From Brevundimonas sp. G8 (GTDB lineage Bacteria; Pseudomonadota; Alphaproteobacteria; Caulobacterales; Caulobacteraceae): a stretch of 64,000 bases of DNA. The notes below the pieces were generated by a model. That model was not told the DNA's origin. It made no database searches and saw only the letters and a list, made by a program, of their open reading frames with translations. The translations under genes were made by a program, and so were the position numbers. Below, piece after piece: positions 55,664-64,000 of the stretch. Each line of letters opens with the position of its first letter. Within the stretch, counting starts at the first letter, position 1. The stretch spans positions 62,001 to 126,000 of the forward strand of contig NZ_LR732816.1 of the NCBI RefSeq assembly GCF_902506205.1, in the 5' to 3' direction.

Positions 55664-56412
55664 TACGCTTCACCGCCTTCGGTCGCTTCGACGGAGACTT
55701 CTTCAGCCGGAGTCGAGGCGGGTTGAGCAGCAGACTTGCTCGACTTCAGCGCACCGGGGAACGGAGCGTCAGCCGGGCGAGCCTTCTTGATGGCGTCGCG
55801 AACCTTGACGTAGCTGCCGTCGTGACCGGGGACAGCGCCCTTGATCAGGATCAGGCCACGCTCGGCGTCCACGCGGACGACGGTCAGGTTCTGGGTGGTG
55901 ACGGTTTCCGTACCATAATGGCCGGCCATCTTCTTGCCGGGGAACGTGCGACCCGGGTCCTGACGGTTACCCGTCGAACCGTGCGAACGGTGCGAGACCG
56001 AAACGCCGTGGGAGGCGCGAAGGCCGCCGAAGTTCCAGCGCTTCATGGCGCCGGCGAAACCCTTACCGATGGTCTCGCCCTGGATGTCGACCTTCTGGCC
56101 TACCAGGAAGTGTTCGGCCGACAGTTCGGCGCCCACGTCCAGCAGACCGTCCGCATCGACGCGGAACTCGGTCACATAGGCTTTCGGCTCGACTTCCGCC
56201 TTGGCGAAGGTCTCGCGTTGAGCCTTGTTGGTGTTCTTGGCCTTCTTCGTGCCAGCGCCCAGCTGGAGAGCGACGTAGCCGTCACGCTCCTGGGTACGTT
56301 GGCCGACGACTTGGCAGCCGTCGAGCTGAAGCACAGTGACCGGTACGTGCGCGCCGTCATCGGCGAACACGCGGGTCATGCCCAGCTTCTTGGCGATCAC
56401 GCCCGTGCGCAT
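55663..56412 (-). CDS. rplC: 50S ribosomal protein L3
   Basis: A 249-residue L3 with [40 protein letters not shown], and [20 protein letters not shown] with the Gln methylation-type region. A C-terminal extension of about 35 residues (Lys/Ala/Pro/Glu-rich, [19 protein letters not shown]) is not present in E. coli. L3 lies next to the peptidyl transferase centre. It overlaps rplD by one base and follows rpsJ by 21 bases. Confidence 0.97.
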   Translation of the reverse strand: MRTGVIAKKLGMTRVFADDGAHVPVTVLQLDGCQVVGQRTQERDGYVALQLGAGTKKAKNTNKAQRETFAKAEVEPKAYVTEFRVDADGLLDVGAELSAEHFLVGQKVDIQGETIGKGFAGAMKRWNFGGLRASHGVSVSHRSHGSTGNRQDPGRTFPGKKMAGHYGTETVTTQNLTVVRVDAERGLILIKGAVPGHDGSYVKVRDAIKKARPADAPFPGALKSSKSAAQPASTPAEEVSVEATEGGEA

Positions 56413-56433
56413 CGGATCCCGCCTCTTTCTACT

Positions 56434-56739
56434 TTAAATCTTGATCTCGACGTCCACACCGGCGGACAGGTCGAGCTTCATGAGCGCGTCCACGGTCTGC
56501 GGGGTGGGGTCGATGATGTCGAGCACGCGTTTGTGCGTGCGGATTTCAAACTGCTCACGCGACTTCTTATCGACGTGCGGCGAGCGGTTCACGGTGAACT
56601 TCTCGATCAGGGTCGGCAGCGGAATCGGACCGCGAACGGTCGCGCCGGTGCGCTTGGCGGTATTAACGATCTCGCGCGTCGAGAAATCGAGGACGCGGTG
56701 ATCAAAGGCCTTGAGCCTGATGCGGATGCTTTGATCCAT
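56434..56739 (-). CDS. rpsJ: 30S ribosomal protein S10
   Basis: A 101-residue S10 (NusE), which also acts in transcription antitermination. Start at [20 protein letters not shown]; an ATG six codons upstream gives a non-family extension. Core: [40 protein letters not shown]. First gene of the ribosomal cluster. The SD (GGAAG) is about 12 bases before the ATG. No tuf or fusA gene lies upstream, unlike many proteobacteria. Confidence 0.97.
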   Translation of the reverse strand: MDQSIRIRLKAFDHRVLDFSTREIVNTAKRTGATVRGPIPLPTLIEKFTVNRSPHVDKKSREQFEIRTHKRVLDIIDPTPQTVDALMKLDLSAGVDVEIKI

Positions 56740-56967
56740 ATCGGTGCTTACTTCCAATGCGGTCGGAGGACCGCGTCCCTGTGAACCATTTCAAAGACCG
56801 AAGGCCTTCGGGCAAAAAGCCCTCAGGGAACGCAAATCCGCAAAAACGATCGGCCCACGCAGTTGCCCGCGAAGGCCGCTAAATCCCAAGAAGCTGCAAA
56901 GAACAGTGACTTAGGTCGTTCCTGCGGACCGCGTTTGCAGCGAACTGCACAGCCGGTCCAACAAGAG
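56740..56967 (-). promoter_or_regulatory. structured leader of the S10 ribosomal operon
   Basis: About 228 bases between the candidate promoter and rpsJ with no gene. Hairpins seen: GCGGTC-loop-GACCGC at 56761-56776, whose RNA loop reads CUCC, complementary to a Shine-Dalgarno core; GGGC/GCCC around five bases at 56812-56824; and the palindrome CCGAAGGCCTTCGG at 56800-56813, which overlaps the previous one and could be an alternative fold. In E. coli an S10 leader mediates L4 feedback; a comparable role here is inference, and no homology to that leader was seen. Confidence 0.45.
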
Positions 56968-56973
56968 TGGTGG

Positions 56974-57002
56974 CTTATGCCTACCGATTCTGATTTCGTC
57001 AA
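56974..57002 (-). promoter_or_regulatory. candidate sigma-70-type promoter of the S10 operon
   Basis: Read on the minus strand, TTGACG (57002-56997) and CATAAG (56979-56974) are separated by exactly 17 bases. The -35 box is close to perfect, and the -10 box is weaker. It lies between the thioesterase stop and rpsJ, where the ribosomal operon promoter is expected. Confidence 0.55.
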
Positions 57003-57033
57003 GCGCGCAAACCCGTGCTGACACAGGATTTCG

Positions 57034-57798
57034 TCAGGCCGTCTCCAGCGCCGACGCCGGCCGGGAAATCGTCCTGGGTCGCCCGGCTTCGTCCACCGCC
57101 ACCATGACGAACTCCGCCGCCGCAGACCGTCGGCGTTCGCCCGTCAGCAGCCCCTCGGCCCACAGTTCGACCTCTATGGTCACCGAAGTCCGACCGACCC
57201 TCGTCGCGCGCGACGCCAGCTCGATCATGTCGCCTTCTCTTATGGGAGACGAGAAGTCGATGCGGTTCGACGCGGCCATGACCATCACGGACCTGGCCTT
57301 GCGCGTCGCACAGATGAAGGCCGCCTTGCCCATCAGCTTCAGCGCATCGCCGCCGTAAAGCGTGCCGTAGTGGTTGGTCCAGGTCGGGAAGACCATCTCC
57401 ACCGCCCTCAGCCAGCCGTCGTCCTGAGGCGTGTCTTCCTGCAGAGGCGGCAGGTCGGCCTGCCCCGCCTCTCGCGGCGCCACCATGTTGAAGACGCCCC
57501 GCGTGCACAGCCGTCGCTCGCCGCCGACCGGCGCCTCGGCCCATAGTTCGACCTCGACGCCCATCGACGTGCGCCCGACGCGCACGACCCTCCCTGTCGC
57601 CTCGACCATCTCGCCGATCCGGGCAGGCGCAGCGAAGTCGATCCGCTCGCACCCGGCCGTGACGGTGGGCCGCCGCGCATGACGCGCGGCGGCCAAGAAG
57701 GCGACCTTGTCCAGGTGCGCCAGACCGACGCCCCCGAACAATGTCCCGTGGTGGTTGGCGTCCCCAGGGAACACCATGTCTATAAGCGTGACGCTCAC
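57034..57798 (-). CDS. acyl-CoA thioesterase with two hotdog domains
   Basis: A 254-residue protein made of two tandem hotdog folds of about 120 residues. Domain 1 has [16 protein letters not shown] and domain 2 [16 protein letters not shown], the family active-site strand-helix unit. Each is followed by [14 protein letters not shown] and [14 protein letters not shown], and by RVGRTSM/RVGRTSV strands. Acyl-CoA thioesterases release CoA and free acid; the chain length is not readable. The start is GTG ([12 protein letters not shown]), overlapping the metE stop by four bases (GTGA); no ATG fits. It is therefore translated from the metE mRNA and presumably shares riboswitch control. No terminator separates it from the S10 promoter. 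Confidence 0.88.
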   Translation of the reverse strand: MSVTLIDMVFPGDANHHGTLFGGVGLAHLDKVAFLAAARHARRPTVTAGCERIDFAAPARIGEMVEATGRVVRVGRTSMGVEVELWAEAPVGGERRLCTRGVFNMVAPREAGQADLPPLQEDTPQDDGWLRAVEMVFPTWTNHYGTLYGGDALKLMGKAAFICATRKARSVMVMAASNRIDFSSPIREGDMIELASRATRVGRTSVTIEVELWAEGLLTGERRRSAAAEFVMVAVDEAGRPRTISRPASALETA

Positions 57799-60134
57799 GC
57801 CCGCGCCGTCTCTTCCCGCGCGGCTTTCGCAGCCGACACCATGTTCGTCAGCGCCGCCTCGGTCTCGGGCCAGCCCCGCGTCTTCAGTCCGCAGTCCGGG
57901 TTCACCCACAGCCGATCCGCCGGCAGCTTGCCCGCCGCCGCCGTTAGCAGGGCCGCCATCTCCTCCACCGACGGCACGCGCGGCGAGTGGATGTCATAGA
58001 CGCCCGGCCCGATCTCGGCCGGATAGCGGTAGTCGGAGAAGGCGTCGAGCAGTTCCATCCGCGACCGCGAGGTCTCGATGGAGATGACGTCCGCGTCCAT
58101 GGCCCCGATGGACTGGATGATGTCGTTGAACTCGGAATAGCACATGTGGGTGTGGATCTGGGTCTCGTCTCGGACGCCCGAGGCCGTGATGCGGAAGCTC
58201 TCCACCGCCCAGTCCAGATACCCGGCCCAGTCGGCGCGACGCAGCGGCAGGCCTTCGCGCAAAGCCGCCTCGTCGATCTGGATCACGGCGGCGCCCGCCG
58301 TCTCCAGATCCGTCACCTCGTCGCGAATGGCGAAGGCGATCTGGCGGCAGGTGGTGCTGCGCGGCTGGTCGTCGCGCACGAAGGACCAGTTCAGGATGGT
58401 CACCGGCCCCGTCAGCATTCCCTTCATCGGCCGATCGGTCAGCGACTGCGCGTAACGCCACCACTCCACCGTCATCGGCCTGGGCCGCGACACGTCGCCA
58501 AAGATGATCGGCGGCCGCACGCAGCGCGAGCCATAGGACTGCACCCAGGCCGCCTTTGTGAAAGCAAAGCCCGACAGCTGCTCGCCGAAATACTGGACCA
58601 TGTCGTTACGCTCGAACTCACCGTGAACCAGCACGTCTAGACCCAAATCCTCCTGCCATTTCACCGTCCGCGCCGTCTCCTCGCGCAGGAACCGGGCATA
58701 GGCCGCATCGTCGATGACGCCCTTGCCGTGATCGGCCCGCGCCTTGCGGACCTCCGAGGTCTGCGGGAACGAACCGATGGTCGTGGTCGGATAGGCGGGC
58801 AGGTTCAGCCGCCGCTGCTGCACCCCGCGCCGGATTTCGAAGCTGGAGCTTCGGTTCGCCAGCGCCGGATCGGCATCGGCCGCCCGCGCCTGAACCCTGG
58901 GATCGTTGATACGCGGCGAGGTGCGGCGCGACGCGACCGAGGCGGTCGAGGCGTCCAGCTCGGCCTTCACCGCTGCCCTTCCCTCGTTCAGCGCCCGCGC
59001 CAGGATCGCCAGTTCGGCGACCTTCTGCACCGCGAACGCCAGCCAGTCCTTGATCTCCGCATCCAGAGCCGTCTCCCGCTCTAGATCGATCGGCGTGTGC
59101 AGCAGAGAGCAGGACGGCGCGATGACCACCTGACGTCCCGCCGCGACCAACGGCTCGACCCGGTCCAGCACTGCGTTCAGATCGGCCTTCCACACATTGC
59201 GGCCGTCGATCACGCCCAGCGACAGCACCTGATCGGCCCGCGCCGCCGACGCGACCTGCGCCAACTGTTCCGGCGCGCGAACCAGATCGATGTGCAGCCC
59301 CTGCACCGGCAGGTTCAACGCCGTTTCCAGATTGTCGCCTAGCGCCCCGAAATAGGTGGTCAGCATCACCTTGATCGGCGGCGTCACGTCCGTCAGCACG
59401 CGGTAGGCGTGGTCATAGGCGGCCTTCGCCTCGTCGCTCAGATCGGTGACCAGGCATGGCTCGTCCAACTGCACCCATGTCGCCCCCGCCCGCGCCAGCG
59501 ATCGCAACACCTCGGCATAGACCGGCAACAGACGCGGCAGCAGGCTCAGCACATCGAAGGTCTCGCCGCGTGTTTTGCCCAGCAACAGATAGGACACCGG
59601 CCCCAGCAGCACCGGCCGCGTCTCGATCCCCTGCGCCCTGGCTTCCAGATACTCGTCCAGCGCCTTGGTCGACCCCAGGCGGAAGACTTGGTCAGCCGTG
59701 AACTCGGGCGCGAGATAGTGGTAGTTGGTGTCGAACCACTTGGTCATCTCCATCGCTGGCACGCCTTCGCCGCCGCCATGAGTGTGACCGTGCTCGCAGA
59801 CCTGGGCGTCGCCGCGCGCCCCCCGGGCCATGGCGAAATAGGTCGCCAGATCGACGCTCTCGCCGCTCCAGCCATAGGCCGCAGGCACGGCCCCGACCAT
59901 CGCCGTCAGGTCCAGCACTTGGTCATACAGAGAAAAGTCGTTGGACGGCACGATGTCGGCGCCCAGGTCGCGTTGCCGCGCCCAGGTCAGGCCCCGCAGA
60001 TCGGCGGCGGTGGACAGCAGGGTCTCTGCGTCGATCTTTCCGGCCCAATGGGCTTCGAGCGCGGTCTTCAGCTCCCTCTTGGGGCCAATGCGGGGAAAGC
60101 CGAGGGTGGCGACCTGGACGGGGTGGCGGGTCAT
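57795..60134 (-). CDS. metE: cobalamin-independent methionine synthase
   Basis: A 779-residue enzyme transferring the methyl group from 5-methyltetrahydropteroyl-triglutamate to homocysteine. Two related barrels: the N-terminal starts [20 protein letters not shown], the C-terminal [20 protein letters not shown]. Zinc ligands are visible as [11 protein letters not shown] (His, Cys), the Glu in the following strand region and [12 protein letters not shown] (Cys). Start at [15 protein letters not shown], six bases beyond the SD-containing hairpin; the open frame upstream crosses the riboswitch and is not coding. Its mRNA carries a B12 riboswitch, so expression should fall when cobalamin allows MetH to work (metH is not in the window). 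Confidence 0.97.
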   Translation of the reverse strand: MTRHPVQVATLGFPRIGPKRELKTALEAHWAGKIDAETLLSTAADLRGLTWARQRDLGADIVPSNDFSLYDQVLDLTAMVGAVPAAYGWSGESVDLATYFAMARGARGDAQVCEHGHTHGGGEGVPAMEMTKWFDTNYHYLAPEFTADQVFRLGSTKALDEYLEARAQGIETRPVLLGPVSYLLLGKTRGETFDVLSLLPRLLPVYAEVLRSLARAGATWVQLDEPCLVTDLSDEAKAAYDHAYRVLTDVTPPIKVMLTTYFGALGDNLETALNLPVQGLHIDLVRAPEQLAQVASAARADQVLSLGVIDGRNVWKADLNAVLDRVEPLVAAGRQVVIAPSCSLLHTPIDLERETALDAEIKDWLAFAVQKVAELAILARALNEGRAAVKAELDASTASVASRRTSPRINDPRVQARAADADPALANRSSSFEIRRGVQQRRLNLPAYPTTTIGSFPQTSEVRKARADHGKGVIDDAAYARFLREETARTVKWQEDLGLDVLVHGEFERNDMVQYFGEQLSGFAFTKAAWVQSYGSRCVRPPIIFGDVSRPRPMTVEWWRYAQSLTDRPMKGMLTGPVTILNWSFVRDDQPRSTTCRQIAFAIRDEVTDLETAGAAVIQIDEAALREGLPLRRADWAGYLDWAVESFRITASGVRDETQIHTHMCYSEFNDIIQSIGAMDADVISIETSRSRMELLDAFSDYRYPAEIGPGVYDIHSPRVPSVEEMAALLTAAAGKLPADRLWVNPDCGLKTRGWPETEAALTNMVSAAKAAREETARA

Positions 60135-60140
60135 GACATT

Positions 60141-60167
60141 CGAAACCTGTGTTGTGGCCAGGTTTCG
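60141..60167 (-). promoter_or_regulatory. SD-sequestering hairpin in the metE leader (candidate riboswitch expression platform)
   Basis: CGAAACCTG (60141-60149) and CAGGTTTCG (60159-60167) form a perfect 9-bp stem with a nine-base loop. In the mRNA the 3' arm contains CAGG, the only plausible ribosome-binding site, 11 bases before the metE ATG. Formation of the stem would block translation, as expected for an off-switch downstream of a cobalamin aptamer. Confidence 0.6.
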
Positions 60168-60254
60168 GACAGGGTCGCGCGGACGCCGACGCGGACGTGC
60201 AGGGTCCGGCGGCGCGCATGCGGCCTGACCGGGCACCCCGCCGGAGGACGTTAT

Positions 60255-60420
60255 CTGTCGGGGCAGGTCTCCTGGCTCACGGGTCGACGCCTCGGGCCCG
60301 GCCTTCCCGGCGCGAACGCCAGTGACACGAGATGGACCCTCGACTCGCCGCTTACAGTTGCGGGGGCAGCGCCGGTTTCACACCGGCTTCCCTCTTAGCT
60401 CCACACACCCCGAAGGGCGC
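60255..60420 (-). promoter_or_regulatory. cobalamin (B12) riboswitch upstream of metE
   Basis: The conserved aptamer elements occur in order on the minus strand: GGGAAGCCGGTGTGAAACC (ending near 60374), CCCCGCAACTGTAAG (60365-60351), and the B12 box AGCCAGGAGACCTGCC exactly at 60277-60262. The spacing fits a standard adenosylcobalamin-type aptamer. It precedes metE, the B12-independent synthase, which is a known target class for this riboswitch. The 128 bases to metE hold the expression platform. Exact 5' and 3' ends are estimated. Confidence 0.93.
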
Positions 60421-60471
60421 GTGCAGACCACGACGCCGACAGATGACCGCAACACTACGACCGCGTCAATA

Positions 60472-60501
60472 GATATAAGGATATGCTTATATCTTTATAT
60501 C
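60472..60501. promoter_or_regulatory. AT-rich palindromic operator candidate upstream of the metE riboswitch
   Basis: A 30-base element with outer arms GATATAA/TTATATC and inner half-sites GATAT/ATATC around a four-base centre; 24 of 30 positions are symmetric. It is a striking AT island in GC-rich DNA, about 50 bases before the aptamer, where the metE promoter should be. The form resembles operators of ArsR-family methionine-cycle regulators (SahR-like), but that assignment is inference. It is 198 bases from the divergent porin-like gene. The rest of 60502-60698 shows nothing else recognisable beyond an AAGGA site before that gene. Confidence 0.55.
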
Positions 60502-60698
60502 CCACCCAGGCGTTAACCGTTCGCCCCAGGACCTCCCCCTTGGTGACACATTCCTGCCGCAACGCGTGACAGTCGTGCAACAGCTTCGCGACAGGTGAAA
60601 AACGAACGGCGGTTTATTGCTTAGCTTCGTTCGCATCCTGATAGCAGGCGCCCTCCTCGGGCTCCCAACCGGGCACAGACTGCTAAGGACAAAAGAAA

Positions 60699-61442
60699 AT
60701 GAAGACGATCCTCCTCGCCACCGCCGCCGCTGCCCTGTTCGCCGCTCCGGCCTTCGCTCAAGACGCCATCGGTTCGGTCGGCGTGACCTATTCCAACCCG
60801 TCGATCGAAGTCGCCGGCACCGATGTCGACGCCGACATCTGGACCGTTGACGGCACCGTCGCCATGCCGGTCCAAGACTGGACTGTCACCCTGAACGGCG
60901 CCATCGACTACACCAAGGCCTTCGGTGAAGAAGACACCTCGGGCGCAGCCGCCGCTCACCTGACCAAGCTGTGGACCTCCGACGTCCGCGCCGGCGCCTT
61001 CGTCGCCGCCAACGGCATCGGCACGGGCGACACCGTCTGGACCGTGGGCGCCGAAGCTCAGAAGTATCTGGCTGGCTCGACCCTGACCGGCCTGGTCGCC
61101 TGGACCGACGCCGACGCCGGCGACATCTGGACCGTCGGTGGCGACGCCGCCTTCTACGTCATGCCGAACCTTCGCCTGAACGCTGGCGTCTCGTACAACA
61201 ACGTCGACGTGAACGCAGGCAGCGTTGACGCCTGGACCTACGGCGTCGGCGCCGAATACGAGTTCGAGAACACCCCGTTCTCGGTCGGCGCTTCCTACAC
61301 CCGCGCCGATGTCGATTCGATCGACGTCGATACCTGGGCCCTGGGCCTGCGCTACTCGTTCGGTGGCGGTCTGCAAGCCCGCGATCGCGCCGGCGCCAAC
61401 CTGGGCGTTTCGGCCATCACGAGCGTCCTGGGCGCCTTCTAA
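60699..61442 (+). CDS. porin-like outer-membrane beta-barrel protein
   Basis: A 247-residue exported protein. Signal peptide of 20 residues (ending APAFA before QDAIG). The mature part is a series of short amphipathic strands alternating aromatic and polar residues (GSVGVTYSNPSIEVAG, VTLNGAIDYTKAFG, LNAGVSYNNVDVNAG, TWALGLRYSFGGGLQ), typical of a 8-10 stranded barrel. Recurring DxDxDxWT motifs (VDADIWTVDG, DADAGDIWTVGG) are Asp-rich turns. A terminal F is present (LGAF), the outer-membrane assembly signal. Strong AAGGA site; a clear terminator follows, so it is probably a highly expressed monocistronic gene. Specific function unknown. Confidence 0.8.
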   Translation: MKTILLATAAAALFAAPAFAQDAIGSVGVTYSNPSIEVAGTDVDADIWTVDGTVAMPVQDWTVTLNGAIDYTKAFGEEDTSGAAAAHLTKLWTSDVRAGAFVAANGIGTGDTVWTVGAEAQKYLAGSTLTGLVAWTDADAGDIWTVGGDAAFYVMPNLRLNAGVSYNNVDVNAGSVDAWTYGVGAEYEFENTPFSVGASYTRADVDSIDVDTWALGLRYSFGGGLQARDRAGANLGVSAITSVLGAF

Positions 61443-61467
61443 GCCTTTCGGACCTTCCGATACGAAG

Positions 61468-61499
61468 AGCCCCGGCGGAGCGATCCGCCGGGGCTTTTT
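61468..61499 (+). terminator. rho-independent terminator of the porin-like gene
   Basis: AGCCCCGGCGGA (61468-61479) pairs perfectly with TCCGCCGGGGCT (61484-61495) around GCGA and runs into TTTTTC. It is a strong intrinsic terminator 25 bases after the stop codon. Confidence 0.93.
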
Positions 61500-61522
61500 C
61501 TTTGCTGCCTGATCCCCAGGTA

Positions 61523-61556
61523 CAAAAAAGACCCCCGTGGTTCCACGACCGGGGGC
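61523..61556 (-). terminator. rho-independent terminator of the DUF2807 gene
   Basis: On the minus strand GGCCCCCGGTCGTGG pairs with CCACG-GGGGGTC (one bulged position) with a two-base loop, followed by TTTTTTG. It lies 28 bases beyond the stop of the DUF2807 gene, facing the porin terminator. Confidence 0.85.
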
Positions 61557-61584
61557 CTTTCCTCTCGCGGCGGAGAAACGGGTC

Positions 61585-62472
61585 TTAGCGCCCGATGTGC
61601 AGGGTCCCCGATCCGACGACGGAGCGTGAGACCGATCCTGTGGCCGAGGCGACGTGGACGCTGCCCGATCCTGCGATGGCGACATCCAGATCGCGCGTCG
61701 CGCCGCCGTAACGGACATCGCCCGAGCCGCCGATGGCGACCGACAGCTTGTCCATCCGACCCTGACGCACGTTCACCCCGCCCGAGCCTCCGATCGACAG
61801 CTCGCCCCGGCCGTTGACGCTGGCCACGTCCACATTGCCCGAGCCGCCCACGGCCGCCTTCAGCCTTCCGGTCGGTCCCGCGGCGATGGAGCCGGAGCCG
61901 CCGACACTGGCGTCCAGCGAACGCGACGTGCCCGCGCGGATGGTCCCCGAGCCGCCCAGGCCCAGTTCCAGGTCTCCGTCCACATTGGCGATGTTCCAGT
62001 TGCCGCATCCGCCGTTGTTCAGCTCGACGGACCGCGCGCCGCGCCCGACCGAGCCGAACACGGCGCCGCTGGCGCTGACATCCACGTCGCGCGGCGTGCG
62101 CAGCACGATCAGCGGCGCATCCTCCAGGCGGACCCGCCCCAGGTCGCGCACCTCGACCGTCGCGCCCTGCCCCGGCTGGGCGGCGTCCGACCGTCCCGAG
62201 TTGCAGCTGCGGATGCCGTCATTGCTTCCCAACATACCGCTACGGCGCAGACCCCCGTCGATCTTCACGTCTCCGCCTTCGCGACGGACCTGGACCGCCG
62301 GCAGACGCGAACCACCTTGCGTCACCTCCACGCCGACGTCCTGACGGTCCTCGACGATGACGACCACGCGCGCGACGGCGTTGCGGATCTCGACCTCTGC
62401 GGCCGATGCCGGCGCGGCGGCCAGCCCCGACAGTGCGGCGACAGCGGCGGCGGCGATCAGTGCGGTTTTCAT
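61585..62472 (-). CDS. secreted DUF2807 protein with GSG repeats
   Basis: A 295-residue exported protein with a signal peptide (ending ASA at about residue 24). The mature part forms a DUF2807 (putative adhesin, GIN-type) right-handed beta structure. It has repeated units of about 20 residues built on a GGSG core: LGLGGSGTIRAG, ASVGGSGSIAAG, AAVGGSGNVDVA, SIGGSGGVNV, AIGGSGDVRYG, AIAGSGSVHVA, SVVGSGTLHIG. Two cysteine pairs may stabilise it (IRSCNSG, GGCGNW). The family is widespread but not characterised, and is thought to be envelope-associated. It has its own terminator. Confidence 0.85.
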   Translation of the reverse strand: MKTALIAAAAVAALSGLAAAPASAAEVEIRNAVARVVVIVEDRQDVGVEVTQGGSRLPAVQVRREGGDVKIDGGLRRSGMLGSNDGIRSCNSGRSDAAQPGQGATVEVRDLGRVRLEDAPLIVLRTPRDVDVSASGAVFGSVGRGARSVELNNGGCGNWNIANVDGDLELGLGGSGTIRAGTSRSLDASVGGSGSIAAGPTGRLKAAVGGSGNVDVASVNGRGELSIGGSGGVNVRQGRMDKLSVAIGGSGDVRYGGATRDLDVAIAGSGSVHVASATGSVSRSVVGSGTLHIGR

Positions 62473-62570
62473 GTGCGGCTTCCCTTTCCCGAATGTGAGG
62501 AGAAGGTGCGCGCCGCCCGCGCCGAAGTCATTTTAACTCGGGGTCATGAACTCGAATTAACGCGCCTAGT

Positions 62571-63485
62571 TCAGGATGGGCGGCCAATGGCGCCCGCCCC
62601 ATCAGCCGCCCCGACCTCGGGTTCAAAATCGCGTTCGAAGTTGGCGATCTTGCTCCGCATCGCCCCCGCCTTCTTCAAGGCCAGCGAGGCGGCCCAGCGC
62701 GCAGCCAGCTCCGGCGTCGTCATGCCGTCAGTGAAGCGCGGCCGCCCGCCCCGGCTGCGGATCACCGCATTGGTGAACAGCGCCCCATTCCTGAACCGCG
62801 ACGGCCAGGTCTGGAAATCCATCGACAGGCTGACGCAGAACCGATCCAGATTCTCCACCCGGTGCGGCGCATACAGCGGCCAGGTCAGCGCCCGCCCCGG
62901 CTCCAGATCCATGACCTGAGCCTCGTTCTCGAACGCCAGCGTATAGGGCAGTTCTTCCGTCGTCTGGCGCGCCACGACCTGTTCCATGTTGCGCTCGGGC
63001 AGATGCCCCTCGTCGCCCGGATAGACGAACAGCCGCTTGCGCCCGCGCAGGTGGAACAGCACCACCCCCGCCGCGTCGAAATGATAGGGCACCCGCGCCT
63101 TGGGCGACGACAGGATCAGCTGCCCGGCATTCCGCACCGCCCGCATCCCCGGATAGGTCGCCTGGATCGCGGCGAAATCCTTCATCGCCGCCGCCCACAG
63201 CTCGGGCCAGCCGGTCTCGACCCCGCGCAGATTGACCCACAGCCGACCCTGCTTGATCGCCTCCAGCAGTTCCCCGCCCGACAGCCGCCCGCGCGCGCCG
63301 GTGCGCAAGCTGACTTGGCCCTCGTCGTCGTAGTCATACAGGTTGATGTCGAACAGCTCGGCCGGATAGCGATCCAGCACGGCGGCCAGGGCCGCATCCT
63401 CGGCGAACCCCTGATCGATCAGCGTATGGGCATGCGTCTTCGCCTCGGCGATCGGTCCCGGATAGCGGGTGCGGCGTTCGGTCAT
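62571..63485 (-). CDS. cupin/JmjC-like protein
   Basis: A 304-residue soluble protein. The central part (residues about 90-240) resembles the JmjC/cupin_8-type fold. A PYHFDAAGVVLFHLRGRKRLFVYP strand pair carries the H-x-D metal-type motif (HFD), followed by a later His in YAPHRVENLDRF, which could complete an H-x-D...H iron site. The flanking helices (ELWAAAMKDFAAIQATYPGM) are like those of transcription-factor JmjC-like proteins. Activity is unproven; oxygenase or sugar-nucleotide modification are possibilities. It is 13 bases after the CelD-type acyltransferase gene, so both are probably one operon. Confidence 0.75.
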   Translation of the reverse strand: MTERRTRYPGPIAEAKTHAHTLIDQGFAEDAALAAVLDRYPAELFDINLYDYDDEGQVSLRTGARGRLSGGELLEAIKQGRLWVNLRGVETGWPELWAAAMKDFAAIQATYPGMRAVRNAGQLILSSPKARVPYHFDAAGVVLFHLRGRKRLFVYPGDEGHLPERNMEQVVARQTTEELPYTLAFENEAQVMDLEPGRALTWPLYAPHRVENLDRFCVSLSMDFQTWPSRFRNGALFTNAVIRSRGGRPRFTDGMTTPELAARWAASLALKKAGAMRSKIANFERDFEPEVGAADGAGAIGRPS

Positions 63486-63498
63486 GGCAGCCTCTCTT

Positions 63499-64000
63499 TC
63501 AGACGTGGGCGACGCGCGCCGGCGTCTTCTTCTTGGCGGCGGCCTTCTGGACGGCGGATCGCGCCGCGACCGCCGCGCCCCTCAGACGACCGACTGGCGT
63601 CGCCTCGCAGGCTTCGATGGTGGCCCAGCGCCGACGCAACGACGACCTGACCGCCTCACCCCGTCCGCCCGCGCGGTTCAGCGCCGCCACCGTCATGTCG
63701 CCCAAAACCTGGGTCACGCCGGGACGCATCACCACGGCCTCTCGCACCGTCTGGCGGGCGTTGACGAAATACTTCTTGTAGGTCTCGCCCTCGAACCCGA
63801 AGTCGAACACCCGGAACCCCTCGGCCGCCGCCAGCCGCATCGTGTCCATGCTCAGCAGTATGCCCGGCGAACAGCGCGCCAGCGCCGGCTCATAGACCGG
63901 GAACCAGAAATGGTAGTGCCGCCCGGCGTGCAGCGAGAACTCCACCGCCACCAGCTTGTCGCCCGCATGCATCGACGCCATCGAGGCGCCGAAGTCCGCG
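63499..64000 (-). CDS. CelD/BcsL-family GNAT acyltransferase, C-terminal part
   Basis: Only the C-terminal 166 codons are present; the frame is open to the window edge, so the start lies beyond 64000. The sequence fits the GNAT_6/CelD family: VAVEFSLHAGRHYHFWFPVY, PALARCSPGILLSMDTMRLA, FRVFDFGFEGETYKKYFVNA. Such proteins transfer acyl groups in polysaccharide or envelope-lipid synthesis. The end is basic (KKKTPARVAHV). It is followed in the same direction by the cupin-like gene after 13 bases. Confidence 0.8.
   Translation of the reverse strand, partial: ADFGASMASMHAGDKLVAVEFSLHAGRHYHFWFPVYEPALARCSPGILLSMDTMRLAAAEGFRVFDFGFEGETYKKYFVNARQTVREAVVMRPGVTQVLGDMTVAALNRAGGRGEAVRSSLRRRWATIEACEATPVGRLRGAAVAARSAVQKAAAKKKTPARVAHV

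Noticed and set aside
56992..57037. Repeated GATTTCGTCA sequence near the thioesterase stop as an attachment-site duplication
   Set aside because: Only 10 bases, one copy coincides with the -35 region; chance or promoter-related similarity is more likely.

Overview
The window is a GC-rich chromosomal segment of an alphaproteobacterium. The best guess is a member of Caulobacterales close to Brevundimonas. This is inferred from gene style and order: an RNase E whose C-terminus ends in a GWWRR-type PNPase-binding motif, adjacent bolA and DnaJ-like genes, an aroK-aroB pair next to xerD, the alphaproteobacterial secY-adk-rpsM-rpsK-rpoA-rplQ order, and many 1-4 nt gene overlaps. No rRNA, tRNA, CRISPR array, transposase or phage gene was seen.

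Layout. 1-5.2 kb holds the 3' end of dprA, a small gene, topA and mutL, with a nested inverted-repeat element between topA and mutL. 5.3-7.0 kb is a visibly AT-richer two-gene insert encoding a HipA/HipT-type kinase and a HipS-HIRAN partner. It abuts a low-molecular-weight tyrosine phosphatase gene and is the most interesting accessory locus here. 7.5-16.8 kb carries housekeeping genes (rsmD, rluB, tadA, aroB, aroK, xerD, accA) interleaved with small accessory genes, including a DUF1902/HicA toxin-antitoxin-like pair. 17-24 kb has a response regulator with a coupled partner, an Atm1-type ABC exporter, a threonine aldolase, an MscS channel, an ATP-dependent DNA ligase and an RcnB-like protein. 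24-41.7 kb has a hybrid histidine kinase, bolA, a DnaJ-like gene, an SDR, an amidase, rne, an M48 protease, a DsbA-like protein, a CDP-alcohol phosphatidyltransferase, a TPR protein, a nucleotide pyrophosphatase-like enzyme, an ABC-2 exporter, a LysR regulator and two small genes.

41.7-56.8 kb is the contiguous S10-spc-alpha ribosomal protein cluster on the minus strand, rpsJ through rplQ, with secY, adk and rpoA. It has two unusual traits. It lacks the str genes (fusA, tuf) upstream of rpsJ. A TonB-like gene interrupts it between adk and rpsM. A candidate promoter and a structured leader of about 230 nt precede rpsJ, and a strong terminator follows rplQ.

57.0-60.5 kb is a methionine operon: metE translationally coupled to a tandem hotdog thioesterase. 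It is preceded by a cobalamin riboswitch, a hairpin that can hide the metE ribosome-binding site, and an AT-rich palindromic operator. This means metE is probably silenced when B12 is available, and the thioesterase with it. The remainder (60.7-64 kb) encodes a porin-like outer membrane protein, a secreted DUF2807 protein, a cupin/JmjC-like protein and the C-terminal part of a CelD-type acyltransferase that runs off the window.
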